From assembly GCF_001469025.1 (NCBI RefSeq), contig NZ_LNIZ01000001.1:248001-312000 (forward strand): DNA of 64,000 bases, read 5' to 3'. This document shows positions 9,774 through 19,838 of the stretch, piece after piece. Position 1 is the first letter of the stretch. The number at the start of each line of letters is the position of its first letter. A program made the position numbers and the translations under genes. The notes beneath the pieces were generated by a model. It was not told the DNA's origin. It worked only from the letters and a program-made list of their open reading frames with translations, and did not search any database. Source of the stretch: Trueperella bernardiae (GTDB taxonomy: Bacteria > Actinomycetota > Actinomycetes > Actinomycetales > Actinomycetaceae).

Positions 9774-12011
9774 TCACTTATGCGGTGCCAACACGTGCTC
9801 ACGCACGGCGGTATCGGACACGGTTCCCACCGCCGGGCCGGCCTCCGAGCTGGCGGCGTTGAGGGAGGTGCGTAGGTCGCTATCCATGAGCCCGCGCTCG
9901 GTGGCATTGTGGCGCACGAGGATCGTGATCGACCTCGCTGTCACAGGGAAGACATCCCCGCCACCCAAGACGGCGCCGAGCGTGGCGTCGTCGTCGGTAG
10001 ACAAAATCACCGTCCACGTGGTGTCCGTGTCGGTGCCGGGGATCGTGAAGTCCAGATCTTCTTCGGAGGCGTTGTAGGCCAGCAGGAAATCGTCGTCGAT
10101 CACGCGCTCGCCGCGCGCGTTCGGCTCCGCGATACGCTCGCCGTTCAGGTACACCATGACCGAGCGCGCAAACCACGTGTCCCAGTCCTCGTCCTCCATG
10201 AGCTCGCCATTGTTCGCGAACCACATGATGTCCCCGCGCTCCGACTCGCCGCCGCGGCCGGCGTCGCCCATAAAGAAACGACGCCGCCTGAACACCGGGT
10301 GGTCGTGGCGCAACCTGATGACCTGTTGTACAAAGGCGTGCATGTCGAGTTGGGCCTCGTCCAGGTCCCAGTTCACCCACGCCAGCTCGTTGTCCTGGCA
10401 GTACGTGTTGTTGTTGCCCTCCTGCGTGCGGCACAGCTCATCGCCGTGGGAGATCATCGGCACGCCCTGGGAGGTGAGCAGGGTGGTGAAGAAGTTCTTC
10501 ATCTGCCGTGTGCGCAGCTTGAGGACCTCCGGGTCGTCCGTGGGGCCCTCGGCTCCCATGTTCCACGACTTATTGTTTGACGAGCCGTCCGCCCCGCCCT
10601 CGCCGTTTGCCTCATTGTGCTTCTCGTTATAGGAGACGAGGTCGGCAAGCGTGAAGCCGTCGTGGGCCGTGATGAAGTTGATCGAGGCGAACGGGCGGCG
10701 CCCCGAATGTTCGTACAGGTCCGACGAACCCGTCAGGCGCGAGGCGAACTCGGACAGCACGGAGGGCTCCCCGCGCCAAAAATCGCGCATCGTGTCACGA
10801 TAATCGCCATTCCACTCGGTCCACAGCGGCGGGAACTCGCCCACGTTGTACCCGCCCTCGCCCACGTCCCACGGCTCGGCAATGAGCTTGACCTGGGAGA
10901 TGATCGGGTCTTGCTGGATAATGTCAAAGAAGGCCGACAGTTTGTCCACCGCGTGCAACTCACGGGCAAGCGTGGAGGCCAAGTCGAAACGGAAGCCGTC
11001 CACATGCATGTCCACCACCCAGTAGCGCAGCGAATCCATGATGAGCTGCAACGAGTGCGGGGAGGACATGTTGAGTGAATTGCCCGTGCCCGTGGTGTCG
11101 AAGTAGTGGGCCAGGTCGCCGTCGACCAACCGGTAGTAGGCGCGGTTGTCAATGCCGCGGAAGGACAGGGTGGGGCCCATGTGGTTGCCCTCGGCCGTGT
11201 GGTTGTAGACCACGTCGAGGATCACCTCGATGTCGGCGTCATGGTAGGCCTTGACCATCGCCTTAAACTCCTCCACCTGCGAGCCCACCTCGCCCGAGGA
11301 GGAGTAGGTGTTTTGTGGGGCGAAGAAGCCGATCGTGTTGTATCCCCAGTAGTTGGACAGGCCCTTGTCCTGCAACGAGGTGTCATTGACGAACTGGTGG
11401 ACCGGCATGAGCTCAACCGCGGTCACCCCCAGCTCCTTGAGGTACTGGACCATCGCCGGGTGAGCCATACCCATGTACGTGCCGCGCAGCTCTTCGGGGA
11501 TATCCGGGTGGATCGCCGTCATGCCCTTGAGGTGGGCCTCGTAAATCACCGTGTTGTGGTACTCGTGCTTAGGCGGGCGGTCATGGCCCCAGTCGAAGAA
11601 GGGGTTGACCACCACCGACAGCATCGTGTGCCCGAGGGAGTCCACCTCGGCACGCTTATCTGGATCATTGAAGTCGTAGGAGAAGTTTGCCTGGTGGTTA
11701 TCCACTTGGCCCTCGATCGCCTTCGCGTACGGGTCGAGGAGGATCTTCGACGGATCGCAACGGTGGCCGTTTTCCGGCTCGAAGGGGCCGTGGACCCGGA
11801 ACCCGTAGCGCTGGCCGGGCCGGATGCCGGGCAGGTAGCAGTGCCAGACGTGGGCGTCGACCTCGCGTAGCTCCACGCGCGATTCGCCCCCCGAATCGTC
11901 GATGAGGCACAGCTCGATCTTGTCTGCCACGGAGGAGAAGATCGCGAAGTTCGTTCCGGTGCCATCGAAAGTGGCGCCGAGCGGATAGGGTTTTCCAGGC
12001 CAAATTTCCAT
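9774..12011 (-). CDS. glgX: Glycogen debranching enzyme GlgX/TreX type
   Basis: This enzyme hydrolyses alpha-1,6 branches in glycogen or maltodextrins and supplies linear glucans to TreY. The 745 residues begin [17 protein letters not shown], the usual GlgX start, with a CBM48 domain over about residues 1-150. The GH13 isoamylase barrel follows: [11 protein letters not shown] (about 266), DGFRFDLAS with nucleophile D343, LIAEPWDVG with acid/base E379, and [22 protein letters not shown]. In actinobacteria that lie next to treYZ this is usually annotated GlgX or TreX; context favours the trehalose role. The start is ATG at 12011, with only a weak GAGAG site upstream. Confidence 0.94.
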   Translation of the reverse strand: MEIWPGKPYPLGATFDGTGTNFAIFSSVADKIELCLIDDSGGESRVELREVDAHVWHCYLPGIRPGQRYGFRVHGPFEPENGHRCDPSKILLDPYAKAIEGQVDNHQANFSYDFNDPDKRAEVDSLGHTMLSVVVNPFFDWGHDRPPKHEYHNTVIYEAHLKGMTAIHPDIPEELRGTYMGMAHPAMVQYLKELGVTAVELMPVHQFVNDTSLQDKGLSNYWGYNTIGFFAPQNTYSSSGEVGSQVEEFKAMVKAYHDADIEVILDVVYNHTAEGNHMGPTLSFRGIDNRAYYRLVDGDLAHYFDTTGTGNSLNMSSPHSLQLIMDSLRYWVVDMHVDGFRFDLASTLARELHAVDKLSAFFDIIQQDPIISQVKLIAEPWDVGEGGYNVGEFPPLWTEWNGDYRDTMRDFWRGEPSVLSEFASRLTGSSDLYEHSGRRPFASINFITAHDGFTLADLVSYNEKHNEANGEGGADGSSNNKSWNMGAEGPTDDPEVLKLRTRQMKNFFTTLLTSQGVPMISHGDELCRTQEGNNNTYCQDNELAWVNWDLDEAQLDMHAFVQQVIRLRHDHPVFRRRRFFMGDAGRGGESERGDIMWFANNGELMEDEDWDTWFARSVMVYLNGERIAEPNARGERVIDDDFLLAYNASEEDLDFTIPGTDTDTTWTVILSTDDDATLGAVLGGGDVFPVTARSITILVRHNATERGLMDSDLRTSLNAASSEAGPAVGTVSDTAVREHVLAPHK

Positions 12012-12166
12012 AACTATAGACTCTCACGTCTGGCACTGCTTTGGGTAAAGATGAGGCCAGAGGCGAAAAAGCGCAAGTCGTTCGCGCGATGGTGCAGGTG
12101 CGCACGGCTTGACGCCATGGGGTTTTATACAGGGAAGGTGCGGCACGTATGGCCGCTGAGGATAGA

Positions 12167-12241
<75 letters not shown>

Positions 12242-12267
12242 TAGGATCAGGTGATCTCTGCTCAAAG

Positions 12268-12297
12268 ACAGTAGCTGACAATCGAGGGTAGAAGCAA
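12268..12297 (-). promoter_or_regulatory. Promoter of tRNA-Val(CAC)
   Basis: On the minus strand TTGCTT (12292-12297) and TACTGT (12268-12273) are separated by 18 bp. They lie 27 nt before the mature tRNA 5' end, a good fit to a vegetative sigma-A type promoter. Confidence 0.55.
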
Positions 12298-12333
12298 ACG
12301 CAATCGGCGTAGCGCACGTCACGTTATCCGGAT

Positions 12334-12363
12334 TAGACACCGGTCGAAGATTATGGCTATATT
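12334..12363 (+). promoter_or_regulatory. Promoter of the Gly-Cys-Val tRNA operon
   Basis: TAGACA (12334-12339) and TATATT (12358-12363) are separated by 18 bp, 36 nt before the tRNA-Gly 5' end. The rest of the 158-bp gap between the divergent tRNA genes shows no gene. Confidence 0.55.
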
Positions 12364-12399
12364 AATCAGGCAGTCAGCGAGACGCGATCAAGCTGATAT

Positions 12400-12472
12400 G
12401 CGGATGTAGCTCAGCTGGTAGAGCACCACCTTGCCAAGGTGGGGGTCGCGGGTTCGAATCCCGTCATCCGCT
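12400..12472 (+). tRNA. tRNA-Gly(GCC)
   Basis: The acceptor GCGGATG pairs with CATCCGC. The anticodon arm CCACC-TTGCCAA-GGTGG gives GCC (Gly, codons GGC/GGU). The T arm contains GGGTTCGAATCCC and the discriminator is T. CCA is not encoded, unlike the two valine tRNA genes here. Confidence 0.96.
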
Positions 12473-12507
12473 CGAAGGCCAAGTAATGTAGGATTACTTA
12501 ACCACTT

Positions 12508-12578
12508 GGTGGGTTGGCCGAGAGGCGAGGCAGCGGCCTGCAAAGCCGTATACACGGGTTCGAATCCCGTACCCACCT
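12508..12578 (+). tRNA. tRNA-Cys(GCA)
   Basis: The acceptor GGTGGGT pairs with ACCCACC. The anticodon loop CTGCAAA gives GCA (Cys). The T arm contains CGGGTTCGAATCCCG. The discriminator is U, the CysRS identity base. The length is 71 nt without an encoded CCA. Confidence 0.96.
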
Positions 12579-12586
12579 CTCAATCA

Positions 12587-12663
12587 GGGCGATTGGCGCA
12601 GTTGGTTAGCGCGCTTCCTCGACACGGAAGAGGTCACTGGTTCGAATCCAGTATCGCCCACCA
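12587..12663 (+). tRNA. tRNA-Val(GAC)
   Basis: The acceptor GGGCGAT pairs with ATCGCCC. The anticodon arm CTTCC-TCGACAC-GGAAG gives GAC (Val, codons GUC/GUU). The CCA end is encoded. It lies only 8 nt after tRNA-Cys, so the three tRNAs are one transcript. It closely resembles the divergent tRNA-Val(CAC), which points to duplication. Confidence 0.96.
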
Positions 12664-12666
12664 CGT

Positions 12667-12689
12667 CCCCAGCACGCTGGGGATTTTTT
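12667..12689 (+). terminator. Rho-independent terminator of the tRNA operon
   Basis: CCCCA and TGGGG pair (extendable to CCCCAGC with GCTGGGG), followed by A and six T residues, 4 nt after the CCA end of tRNA-Val(GAC). Confidence 0.85.
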
Positions 12690-12809
12690 CATGCCCGCTG
12701 CACGTTGGCGGCGAGGAGCACCTGGCTTTCCCACGGCGTTGTGGCTGGCCCGGCCGTCGTCGTGAGGAAGCCCGGCCGTCGTCGCGGGGCCGCTCGCAAA
12801 CGCGACACT

Positions 12810-12864
12810 AAACCGCAAGATGCGGCACTAATTTACCGTGAATTAGTGCCGCATCTTGCGGTTT
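12810..12864. repeat. Perfect 24-bp inverted repeat with nested palindromes
   Basis: Bases 12810-12833 are exactly complementary to 12841-12864 around a 7-nt loop (TACCGTG). Each arm also contains its own palindrome: CCGCA-AGA-TGCGG in the left arm and CCGCA-TCT-TGCGG in the right. The DNA could therefore form one long hairpin or two small ones. It sits in the 290-bp gap between the tRNA terminator and the PspC locus, where I see no gene. It could be a bidirectional terminator (TTTT follows the right arm, AAAC starts the left) or a mobile hairpin repeat. Confidence 0.85.
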
Positions 12865-12886
12865 TGTATAGCATCTGCGCGGAGGA

Positions 12887-12939
12887 GGGCAGGGCGCAGG
12901 TGCGCCCGGCGGGCAGGGCGGGGCGCGGGTGCGCCCGCC
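12887..12939. repeat. Imperfect GC-rich tandem duplication
   Basis: Two adjacent copies of a GGGCAGGGCG...GGTGCGCCCGSC unit (12887-12910 and 12911-12939) lie just downstream of the small membrane protein gene (minus strand). Each contains a short GCGC-type hairpin. The function is unclear; it may act in transcription termination on the minus strand. Confidence 0.4.
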
Positions 12940-12955
12940 GCGGTGCGTGTGGGTG

Positions 12956-13132
12956 CTAGTCTTCGGCGGGCTCCACTCGCCGGAAGGCGCTCATAGCAAG
13001 CAGCGCGGAGACCGTGAAGAGCATGATGACGACGACGATCCGGACGTCAACCACCGCGCCCGCGGCGCGCGCGATGCCGGTCGAGGCGAGGATGAGGGAA
13101 AGTGAGCCGAAGATGGCGGTGCTGATACGCAT
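12956..13132 (-). CDS. Small 58-residue membrane protein
   Basis: This short reading frame starts MRISTAIFGSLSLILAST and ends AFRRVEPAED. It has two hydrophobic segments (about residues 4-25 and 31-49) separated by a short polar turn, so it is a probable double-spanning membrane protein. Its ATG directly abuts the TAA stop of the PspC gene with no intervening base, and the AAAGGA ribosome-binding site lies inside the end of that gene, so translation is almost certainly coupled. I do not recognise a family. The position suggests an accessory subunit of the PspC envelope-stress system. Confidence 0.65.
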   Translation of the reverse strand: MRISTAIFGSLSLILASTGIARAAGAVVDVRIVVVIMLFTVSALLAMSAFRRVEPAED

Positions 13133-14383
13133 TTAATTTCCTTTCGGGAGTGAGCTGAGATAGAGGGATCCGTAGGAGAAGTTGATGGTGGCCGTAGTGA
13201 CGGCATCGGGGTTGGTGATGGCGGCGGGGGAGTAGATGCGCACGCTCTCTCCGGCCCCGAGGTGGACGTTGCTCCACCATCTCTCGTCCGGGTTGTCGCC
13301 CGTGTCGTAGACGGGTTCGGTCCAGGTTTCGCCGGCGACGTCGACCCGCCAGGGTTCCCAACCGTTGAGGGCGACGTCGGCCACGCCGTAGACGTCTTCG
13401 TTGCGGGTGACTTCGATAATGATTGGGTCTGATTCTCTGAAGAGGTAGGGGGCGTCGGCGAGGATGAAGGCGTCGACGTTGTAGTCGCGCAGCTGGCCGG
13501 GATCGCTGTTGACCCCGGAGCGGGACACGGACAGCAGTGAGGGCCGCTCGCTCGAGCCGAAGGAGACGAGCTCGAGGTTCGGCGCGGTCACCATGGATGT
13601 GGGCATGATGAGGGCGATCGCGAGCGCGGCCGACGCCGGCAGGGCCAGGAACCAGGCGAGCGCGGTGAGCCAGGTGGCTCGCAGGCCGCGCACTCCGGCG
13701 TACATGACGCCGATGGCGACGATACCAAGGCCCACGCTGAGCGCCATGAGGATCGCGGCGACCTTGCCCGGCACGGCGAGCAGCGCGATCGCGCTGCCGA
13801 TAAAGGCGATGGCGACGACGACCGAGATGGCCTGTCCGCCAAGTGCCGGCTTTTTGGGCTTGGGCTCCTTGAGCGGCCGCACCGGGTGAGCGGGCGCGGG
13901 GAATTCTGAGCCCGGCCCGTACGGCGCGGCCCCGAACTGGGCGGCATCGTACACGCCACGCGGCGTGCTTCGCCGCCCGTTGCGCCAGAGCACGAAGAGC
14001 ACAGAGACGAGGATCACCAGTACGCCCATCAACGCCAGGCCGGGGGCCCGGTTGAGCGCGAAGTCGGCCCAGACGGCGACGAATGGCACGAAGACCACCG
14101 CGCCCACCAGGATGAGGATGATGGAGGCCGCAAACGCGGAGTCAGGATTGCGCAGAGCGCCTTCGGCCACGATCTCCTCCGTGGCGTAGGAGGGAATGAG
14201 GAGCCAGCCGAGCCCATAGAGGAGGAAGCCGATTCCGCCGACGATGGCGAGCGCAACGAAGGCCAGGCGGACCAGCACGGCGGAGATGCCCCAGCGGTGG
14301 GCGAGGCCGGCACAGACGCCGCCAGCGAGTGCGTCAGGCGTGCGGCGCAGGGGCCGGGAGCGAAGGGAGTCGTAAAGTTTCAT
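13133..14383 (-). CDS. PspC-domain membrane protein (EsrI-like)
   Basis: An N-terminal PspC domain (RRTPDALAGGVCAGLAHRWGIS, then a hydrophobic stretch to about residue 65) precedes further membrane segments at about 80-105, 110-130 and three around 180-260. A C-terminal extracytoplasmic domain of about 140 residues follows. I chose ATG at 14383 (MKLYDSLRSRPLRRTPD); an in-frame GTG at 14428 has no better support. In Corynebacterium glutamicum a similar PspC protein, EsrI, lies divergent from the EsrS/EsrR kinase-regulator pair and restrains it during envelope stress. The same arrangement is seen here, so an inhibitor or sensor role is likely by analogy. Confidence 0.82.
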   Translation of the reverse strand: MKLYDSLRSRPLRRTPDALAGGVCAGLAHRWGISAVLVRLAFVALAIVGGIGFLLYGLGWLLIPSYATEEIVAEGALRNPDSAFAASIILILVGAVVFVPFVAVWADFALNRAPGLALMGVLVILVSVLFVLWRNGRRSTPRGVYDAAQFGAAPYGPGSEFPAPAHPVRPLKEPKPKKPALGGQAISVVVAIAFIGSAIALLAVPGKVAAILMALSVGLGIVAIGVMYAGVRGLRATWLTALAWFLALPASAALAIALIMPTSMVTAPNLELVSFGSSERPSLLSVSRSGVNSDPGQLRDYNVDAFILADAPYLFRESDPIIIEVTRNEDVYGVADVALNGWEPWRVDVAGETWTEPVYDTGDNPDERWWSNVHLGAGESVRIYSPAAITNPDAVTTATINFSYGSLYLSSLPKGN

Positions 14384-14407
14384 GTCTTCATTCTTCGCTA
14401 TCGACGG

Positions 14408-14466
14408 GCCCGAATCGGCCCTGAACACCCCTGAAAGAACCCTGATCCTTCCCCGATAACCCCTGA
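14408..14466. promoter_or_regulatory. Array of five helically phased CCCTGA-type repeats
   Basis: CCCTGA occurs at 14419, 14429, 14440 and 14461, and CCCCGA at 14451. The start-to-start spacings are 10, 11, 11 and 10 bp, one DNA turn each. A weaker GCCCGA at 14408 extends the series. The array fills the divergent region between the PspC gene and the sensor kinase. It looks like an operator for cooperative binding on one DNA face, most simply by the NarL-type regulator encoded at 15678-16319. Confidence 0.6.
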
Positions 14467-14517
14467 TTTCGGCCGTTCGTGGTTGGGTTCGGGGCCGCGG
14501 GGTGAGACGATCGAGGC

Positions 14518-15681
14518 ATGGAAGACTATGCAGATCTCTTGGCGCCGTGGGCCACCGCGCGCCCGGTCCTTGAGCGGCGGGAGCCCAAGATCCTGGCCGG
14601 CGTGTGCCAGGGACTCGCCCAGCACCTTGGCGGGTCGGTGCGCATGTGGCGGTTGGCCTTCCTTCTGCTGTGCTGGACCGTGGTGCCCGTGGTTGTCTAC
14701 GCGGTGCTCGCGCTCACGCTGTCGCGCGAGGGGGCCGACGTCTCCACGCGCCGGCTCGTCAAGCCGCTCGCGTCCGGCGAGGACTCCCGGCCCACCACCG
14801 CCGTGGCACTCGGCGCGATGGGCGTCATCATCCTGCTCGTGATCGTCGGATACTTCCCGGGCGCGCTCGCCGTGCTTCCGCTCGCACTCATCCTCGCCGG
14901 CGGCGCGATCGCCTGGTCCGTCCAGGGCCGTTGGGCCAGCCTCGCGCTCGGAGTCGGCCTGCTGGTTGCAACGATGGGCGCGGTCGTCGTCGTGGAGAAC
15001 GTGGTCGACAGCGCCGACGCCACCACCGCATTCCTTACGGGCTTCGCCGCGCTCGCCGTGGGCGCCTTCGTCCTCTACCCCTCCCAGATGCGCTCGCGCA
15101 TGCACGCCCGCGAGCAAGACGCCCAGCTCGTCCGGGAGGAAACCCGCGCCGACATCGCTGCCCACCTGCACGACTCCGTCCTCCAGACCCTCGCCCTCAT
15201 CCGCTCGCGTGCCGACGACGCCGACGCCGTCCGTGTCCTCGCTCGCCAGCAGGAGGCTGAGTTGCGCGACTACCTCTATTCAGACCGGCGTGATGACACG
15301 TCGGTAGCCACTGTCCTCACCCGGCGTGCGCGGGAGGTGGAGGCGACGTACGGCGCGCAGGTCGACGTCGTGATTACGGGGGATATGGAGGTGACGGCGC
15401 GGACGCAGGCCCTCATCGACGCCGCCGGGGAGGCCCTGACGAACGCGTGCAAGCACGGAGGTAGCCCCATCTCGATGTACGCCGAGCTGGGGGACGGCGG
15501 GGATGTGTGGGTGCGCGACCGCGGTGAGGGCTTCGACGTGGGTAGCATTGGTGAGGACCGGCGCGGGGTGCGCCACTCGATCTACGGGCGCATGGAACGC
15601 GCGGGCGGGCGCGCGAACATCCGCTCCCCGCTACCGACGGGCGGCACCGAGGTCCACATGAGCGTGGAGGAGGAACAATGA
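14518..15681 (+). CDS. Sensor histidine kinase with N-terminal PspC domain (EsrS-like)
   Basis: This is a membrane sensor kinase of 387 residues. A PspC domain occupies about residues 18-70 (ERREPKILAGVCQGLAQHLGG). Four further hydrophobic segments run to about 188. A HisKA_3-type dimerisation domain follows with phospho-acceptor H218 in HLHDSVLQTLAL. The HATPase domain has EALTNACKHGG as N box and VRDRGEGFD as G1 box. ATG at 14518 is preceded by a GAGG site. The stop overlaps the response-regulator start (ATGA). By analogy with EsrS and LiaS-type kinases it probably monitors envelope integrity and is modulated by the divergent PspC protein. Confidence 0.88.
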   Translation: MEDYADLLAPWATARPVLERREPKILAGVCQGLAQHLGGSVRMWRLAFLLLCWTVVPVVVYAVLALTLSREGADVSTRRLVKPLASGEDSRPTTAVALGAMGVIILLVIVGYFPGALAVLPLALILAGGAIAWSVQGRWASLALGVGLLVATMGAVVVVENVVDSADATTAFLTGFAALAVGAFVLYPSQMRSRMHAREQDAQLVREETRADIAAHLHDSVLQTLALIRSRADDADAVRVLARQQEAELRDYLYSDRRDDTSVATVLTRRAREVEATYGAQVDVVITGDMEVTARTQALIDAAGEALTNACKHGGSPISMYAELGDGGDVWVRDRGEGFDVGSIGEDRRGVRHSIYGRMERAGGRANIRSPLPTGGTEVHMSVEEEQ

Positions 15682-16319
15682 AAGTCATCGTGGTCGACGA
15701 TCACGCCCTGGTCCGCGCGGGCATCATCGCCCAGATCGACGGGCAGGGCGTTCAGGTGGTAGGCCAGGCGGCGAGCGTGGACGAGGCGATCGATGTGATC
15801 CGGGCCGTGGACTGTGACGTCGTCCTGCTCGACGTCCACCTGCCCGGCGGCGCGGGCGGAGGCGGCGCGGAAGTCATCCGGGCCTTCGCCGGCGAAGGCG
15901 GCCCGCGCTTCCTTGCCCTATCGGTGTCGGACGCGGCTGAAGACGTTGTGTCCGTCGTGCGCTCGGGTGCGCGCGGCTACGTCACCAAGTCCATCAACAG
16001 GGACGAGCTCATCGAAGCGCTCGAACGGGTGGTAGCCGGCGACGCCGCCTTCTCACCCAAGCTTGCGGGCTTCGTCCTTGACGCCTTCGGCACGTCGCGC
16101 AGCGCCGTGGCCGAGCGTGACGAGGAGCTCGACCGGCTCTCGGCGCGCGAGCAGGACGTCATGCGGCTCATCGCCCGCGGCTACACCTACAAGGAGACCG
16201 CCTCCGAGCTGTTCATCTCGGTCAAGACTGTGGAGACCCACGTGTCGGCCTGCCTGCGCAAGCTTCAGCTTTCCAACCGCAAGGAACTCTCGCGCTGGGC
16301 GGCGGCCCGGGGTATCTAG
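15678..16319 (+). CDS. NarL/LuxR-family response regulator (EsrR-like)
   Basis: This 213-residue regulator has a receiver domain with acidic pair D7-D8, phospho-acceptor D52 (VVLLDVHLPGG) and the conserved Lys in YVTKSI. A GerE-type helix-turn-helix follows (LSAREQDVMRLIARGYTYKETASELFISVKTVETHV). It is translationally coupled to the upstream kinase and is the obvious partner of it. The phased CCCTGA-type repeats upstream of the kinase are the likely autoregulatory target. The gene is convergent with sdaA, 7 bp apart. Confidence 0.9.
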   Translation: MKVIVVDDHALVRAGIIAQIDGQGVQVVGQAASVDEAIDVIRAVDCDVVLLDVHLPGGAGGGGAEVIRAFAGEGGPRFLALSVSDAAEDVVSVVRSGARGYVTKSINRDELIEALERVVAGDAAFSPKLAGFVLDAFGTSRSAVAERDEELDRLSAREQDVMRLIARGYTYKETASELFISVKTVETHVSACLRKLQLSNRKELSRWAAARGI

Positions 16320-16326
16320 TCGCCCG

Positions 16327-17694
16327 TCAGCACTCGATGACGTTGACGCCCACGTGCACCGCGAGCCCGCCGAGTGCCGTCTCCTTATATTTGGCCTGCA
16401 TGTCCTTGCCCGTCTCGCGCATGGTGGCGATGACGGAGTCGAGGGAGACGAGGTGCGAGCCGTCTCCGCGCAGGGCGGTGCGGGCGGCGGCCACGGCCTT
16501 GATTGCCGCGATGGCGTTGCGCTCGATGCAGGGGATTTGCACCAGGCCACCCACCGGGTCGCAGGTGAGACCGAGGTTGTGTTCCATCGCGATCTCGGCG
16601 GCGTTTTCCACCTGGCGGGGACTGCCACCGAGCACGGCGGCGAGGCCCGCGGCGGCCATCGAGCACGCCGATCCGACCTCACCCTGGCAGCCGACTTCGG
16701 CGCCCGAGATGGAGGCGGTGGTCTTGAAGATCATGCCGATCGCGCCGGCGGTGAGGAGGAAGGTCTCCACCGCATCGGCGTCGAGCCCGATGAAGTCACG
16801 GCAGTAGTGCATGACGGCCGGGATGATCCCGGCGGCGCCGTTCGTGGGCGCGGTGACCACGCGGCCGCCCCCGGCGTTCTCCTCGTTGACTGCCAGCGCG
16901 TAGAGCCCGATCCAATCCATGGCCCGAAGCGGGTCGAGGGCGTCAGATTCGGCGAGGAGGGCGGTGTGGAGCTTCGGGGCGCGGCGCAACACCTGGAGGC
17001 CACCGGGGAGCACGCCTTCGTGACCGAGCCCGGTGGCAACGCACCCCTGCATGACCTCCCAGATGGCGGCCAGCCCGCTCGCAATCTCCGCCGTGGTGTG
17101 CAAAGCGAGTTCGTTGGTGCGCGCAACTTCGGCGATCGACATGCCGGTGCGATCGCAGATGAGGAGCAGCTCGTCGGCCGTGCGGAAGGGGTGGGGGAGG
17201 TCGGCGGTGGGGATGATGGCCATGTCGGCGTCCTCCTCGCACACCACGAAGCCGCCGCCCACGGAATAATAGGTGCGCTCAAACACGAGCTCCTCGCCGC
17301 TCCATGCGCTCATCGTCATAGCGTTGGGGTGCCCGGGAAGCTCGGTACGGCCGATGAGCTCGATGTCGGTGGCCGGGTCAAAGTCGATGGTGACCTGCCC
17401 GTCCGCCGTGGCGAGCGGAAGGCGACGATCGGTGCGGACCTTCCCCACGGCGTCGCCGACCCGCTCAGGCTGCACGCGCGCCGGTTCAAAGCCCATGAGG
17501 CCGAGGATGACAGCCTTGTCGGTGCCATGCCCGATCCCGGTGGCGCCCAGCGAGCCGTAGAGCCGCACCCGCACGCGGTGAACCGTGCCGGGCAGGTGGC
17601 CGGCAAACATGTGGGCGGCCGTCATCGGCCCCGACGTATGCGAGGACGACGGGCCGATCCCGATCTTGAACAGGTCAAACACGCTTAAGCTCAT
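16327..17694 (-). CDS. sdaA: L-serine dehydratase, single-chain iron-sulfur type
   Basis: SdaA deaminates L-serine to pyruvate and ammonia using an oxygen-sensitive 4Fe-4S cluster. The 455-residue chain fuses the beta domain (begins [20 protein letters not shown], with the substrate-binding SSSHT) and the alpha domain. The cluster cysteines are in [10 protein letters not shown] and the pair GLTCDPVGG / [10 protein letters not shown] at 17694 has no Shine-Dalgarno sequence but a TACTAT box ends exactly 6 nt upstream, which suggests leaderless translation. It is a stand-alone gene, divergent from thrS and convergent with the response regulator. Confidence 0.95.
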   Translation of the reverse strand: MSLSVFDLFKIGIGPSSSHTSGPMTAAHMFAGHLPGTVHRVRVRLYGSLGATGIGHGTDKAVILGLMGFEPARVQPERVGDAVGKVRTDRRLPLATADGQVTIDFDPATDIELIGRTELPGHPNAMTMSAWSGEELVFERTYYSVGGGFVVCEEDADMAIIPTADLPHPFRTADELLLICDRTGMSIAEVARTNELALHTTAEIASGLAAIWEVMQGCVATGLGHEGVLPGGLQVLRRAPKLHTALLAESDALDPLRAMDWIGLYALAVNEENAGGGRVVTAPTNGAAGIIPAVMHYCRDFIGLDADAVETFLLTAGAIGMIFKTTASISGAEVGCQGEVGSACSMAAAGLAAVLGGSPRQVENAAEIAMEHNLGLTCDPVGGLVQIPCIERNAIAAIKAVAAARTALRGDGSHLVSLDSVIATMRETGKDMQAKYKETALGGLAVHVGVNVIEC

Positions 17695-17700
17695 GGGACG

Positions 17701-17706
17701 ATAGTA
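17701..17706 (-). promoter_or_regulatory. -10 element of sdaA (leaderless arrangement)
   Basis: On the minus strand TACTAT, then CGTCCC, then the ATG start. No ribosome-binding site is present in the 6-nt spacer. TTCATG 18 bp further upstream is a weak -35 candidate. Confidence 0.5.
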
Positions 17707-17760
17707 ACGGTATGCAGGGCTTCACATGAAGGTGAGAAAAGGGCCGCTCACGTGGCGGGG

Positions 17761-17766
17761 TATGAT
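17761..17766 (+). promoter_or_regulatory. Possible -10 element of thrS
   Basis: TATGAT lies 47 nt before the thrS GTG and leaves a leader of about 40 nt. No good -35 is visible. The rest of the 119-bp divergent sdaA/thrS gap holds no gene and no T-box-like element that I can see. Confidence 0.3.
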
Positions 17767-17813
17767 GGCGACGTGCGTACCTTGTCTGTGCGTACCGGAT
17801 GAGAGGAGCCAGG

Positions 17814-19829
<2,016 letters not shown>

Positions 19830-19838
19830 GGAGTAGCC

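Noticed and set aside
12400-12864. Integration site of a mobile element at the tRNA cluster
   Set aside because: tRNA genes are common integration targets, but I see no integrase, no direct repeat of a tRNA 3' end and no foreign gene block downstream.
12705-12959. An open frame of 84 codons on the plus strand between the tRNA cluster and the PspC locus
   Set aside because: It runs through the perfect inverted repeat and the GC-rich tandem duplication, has no ribosome-binding site, and its composition (arginine/glycine/cysteine) is that of GC-rich noise.
17695-17813. A T-box riboswitch before thrS
   Set aside because: The leader is only about 40-50 nt from the likely start of transcription and has no T-box sequence, specifier stem or terminator/antiterminator pair.
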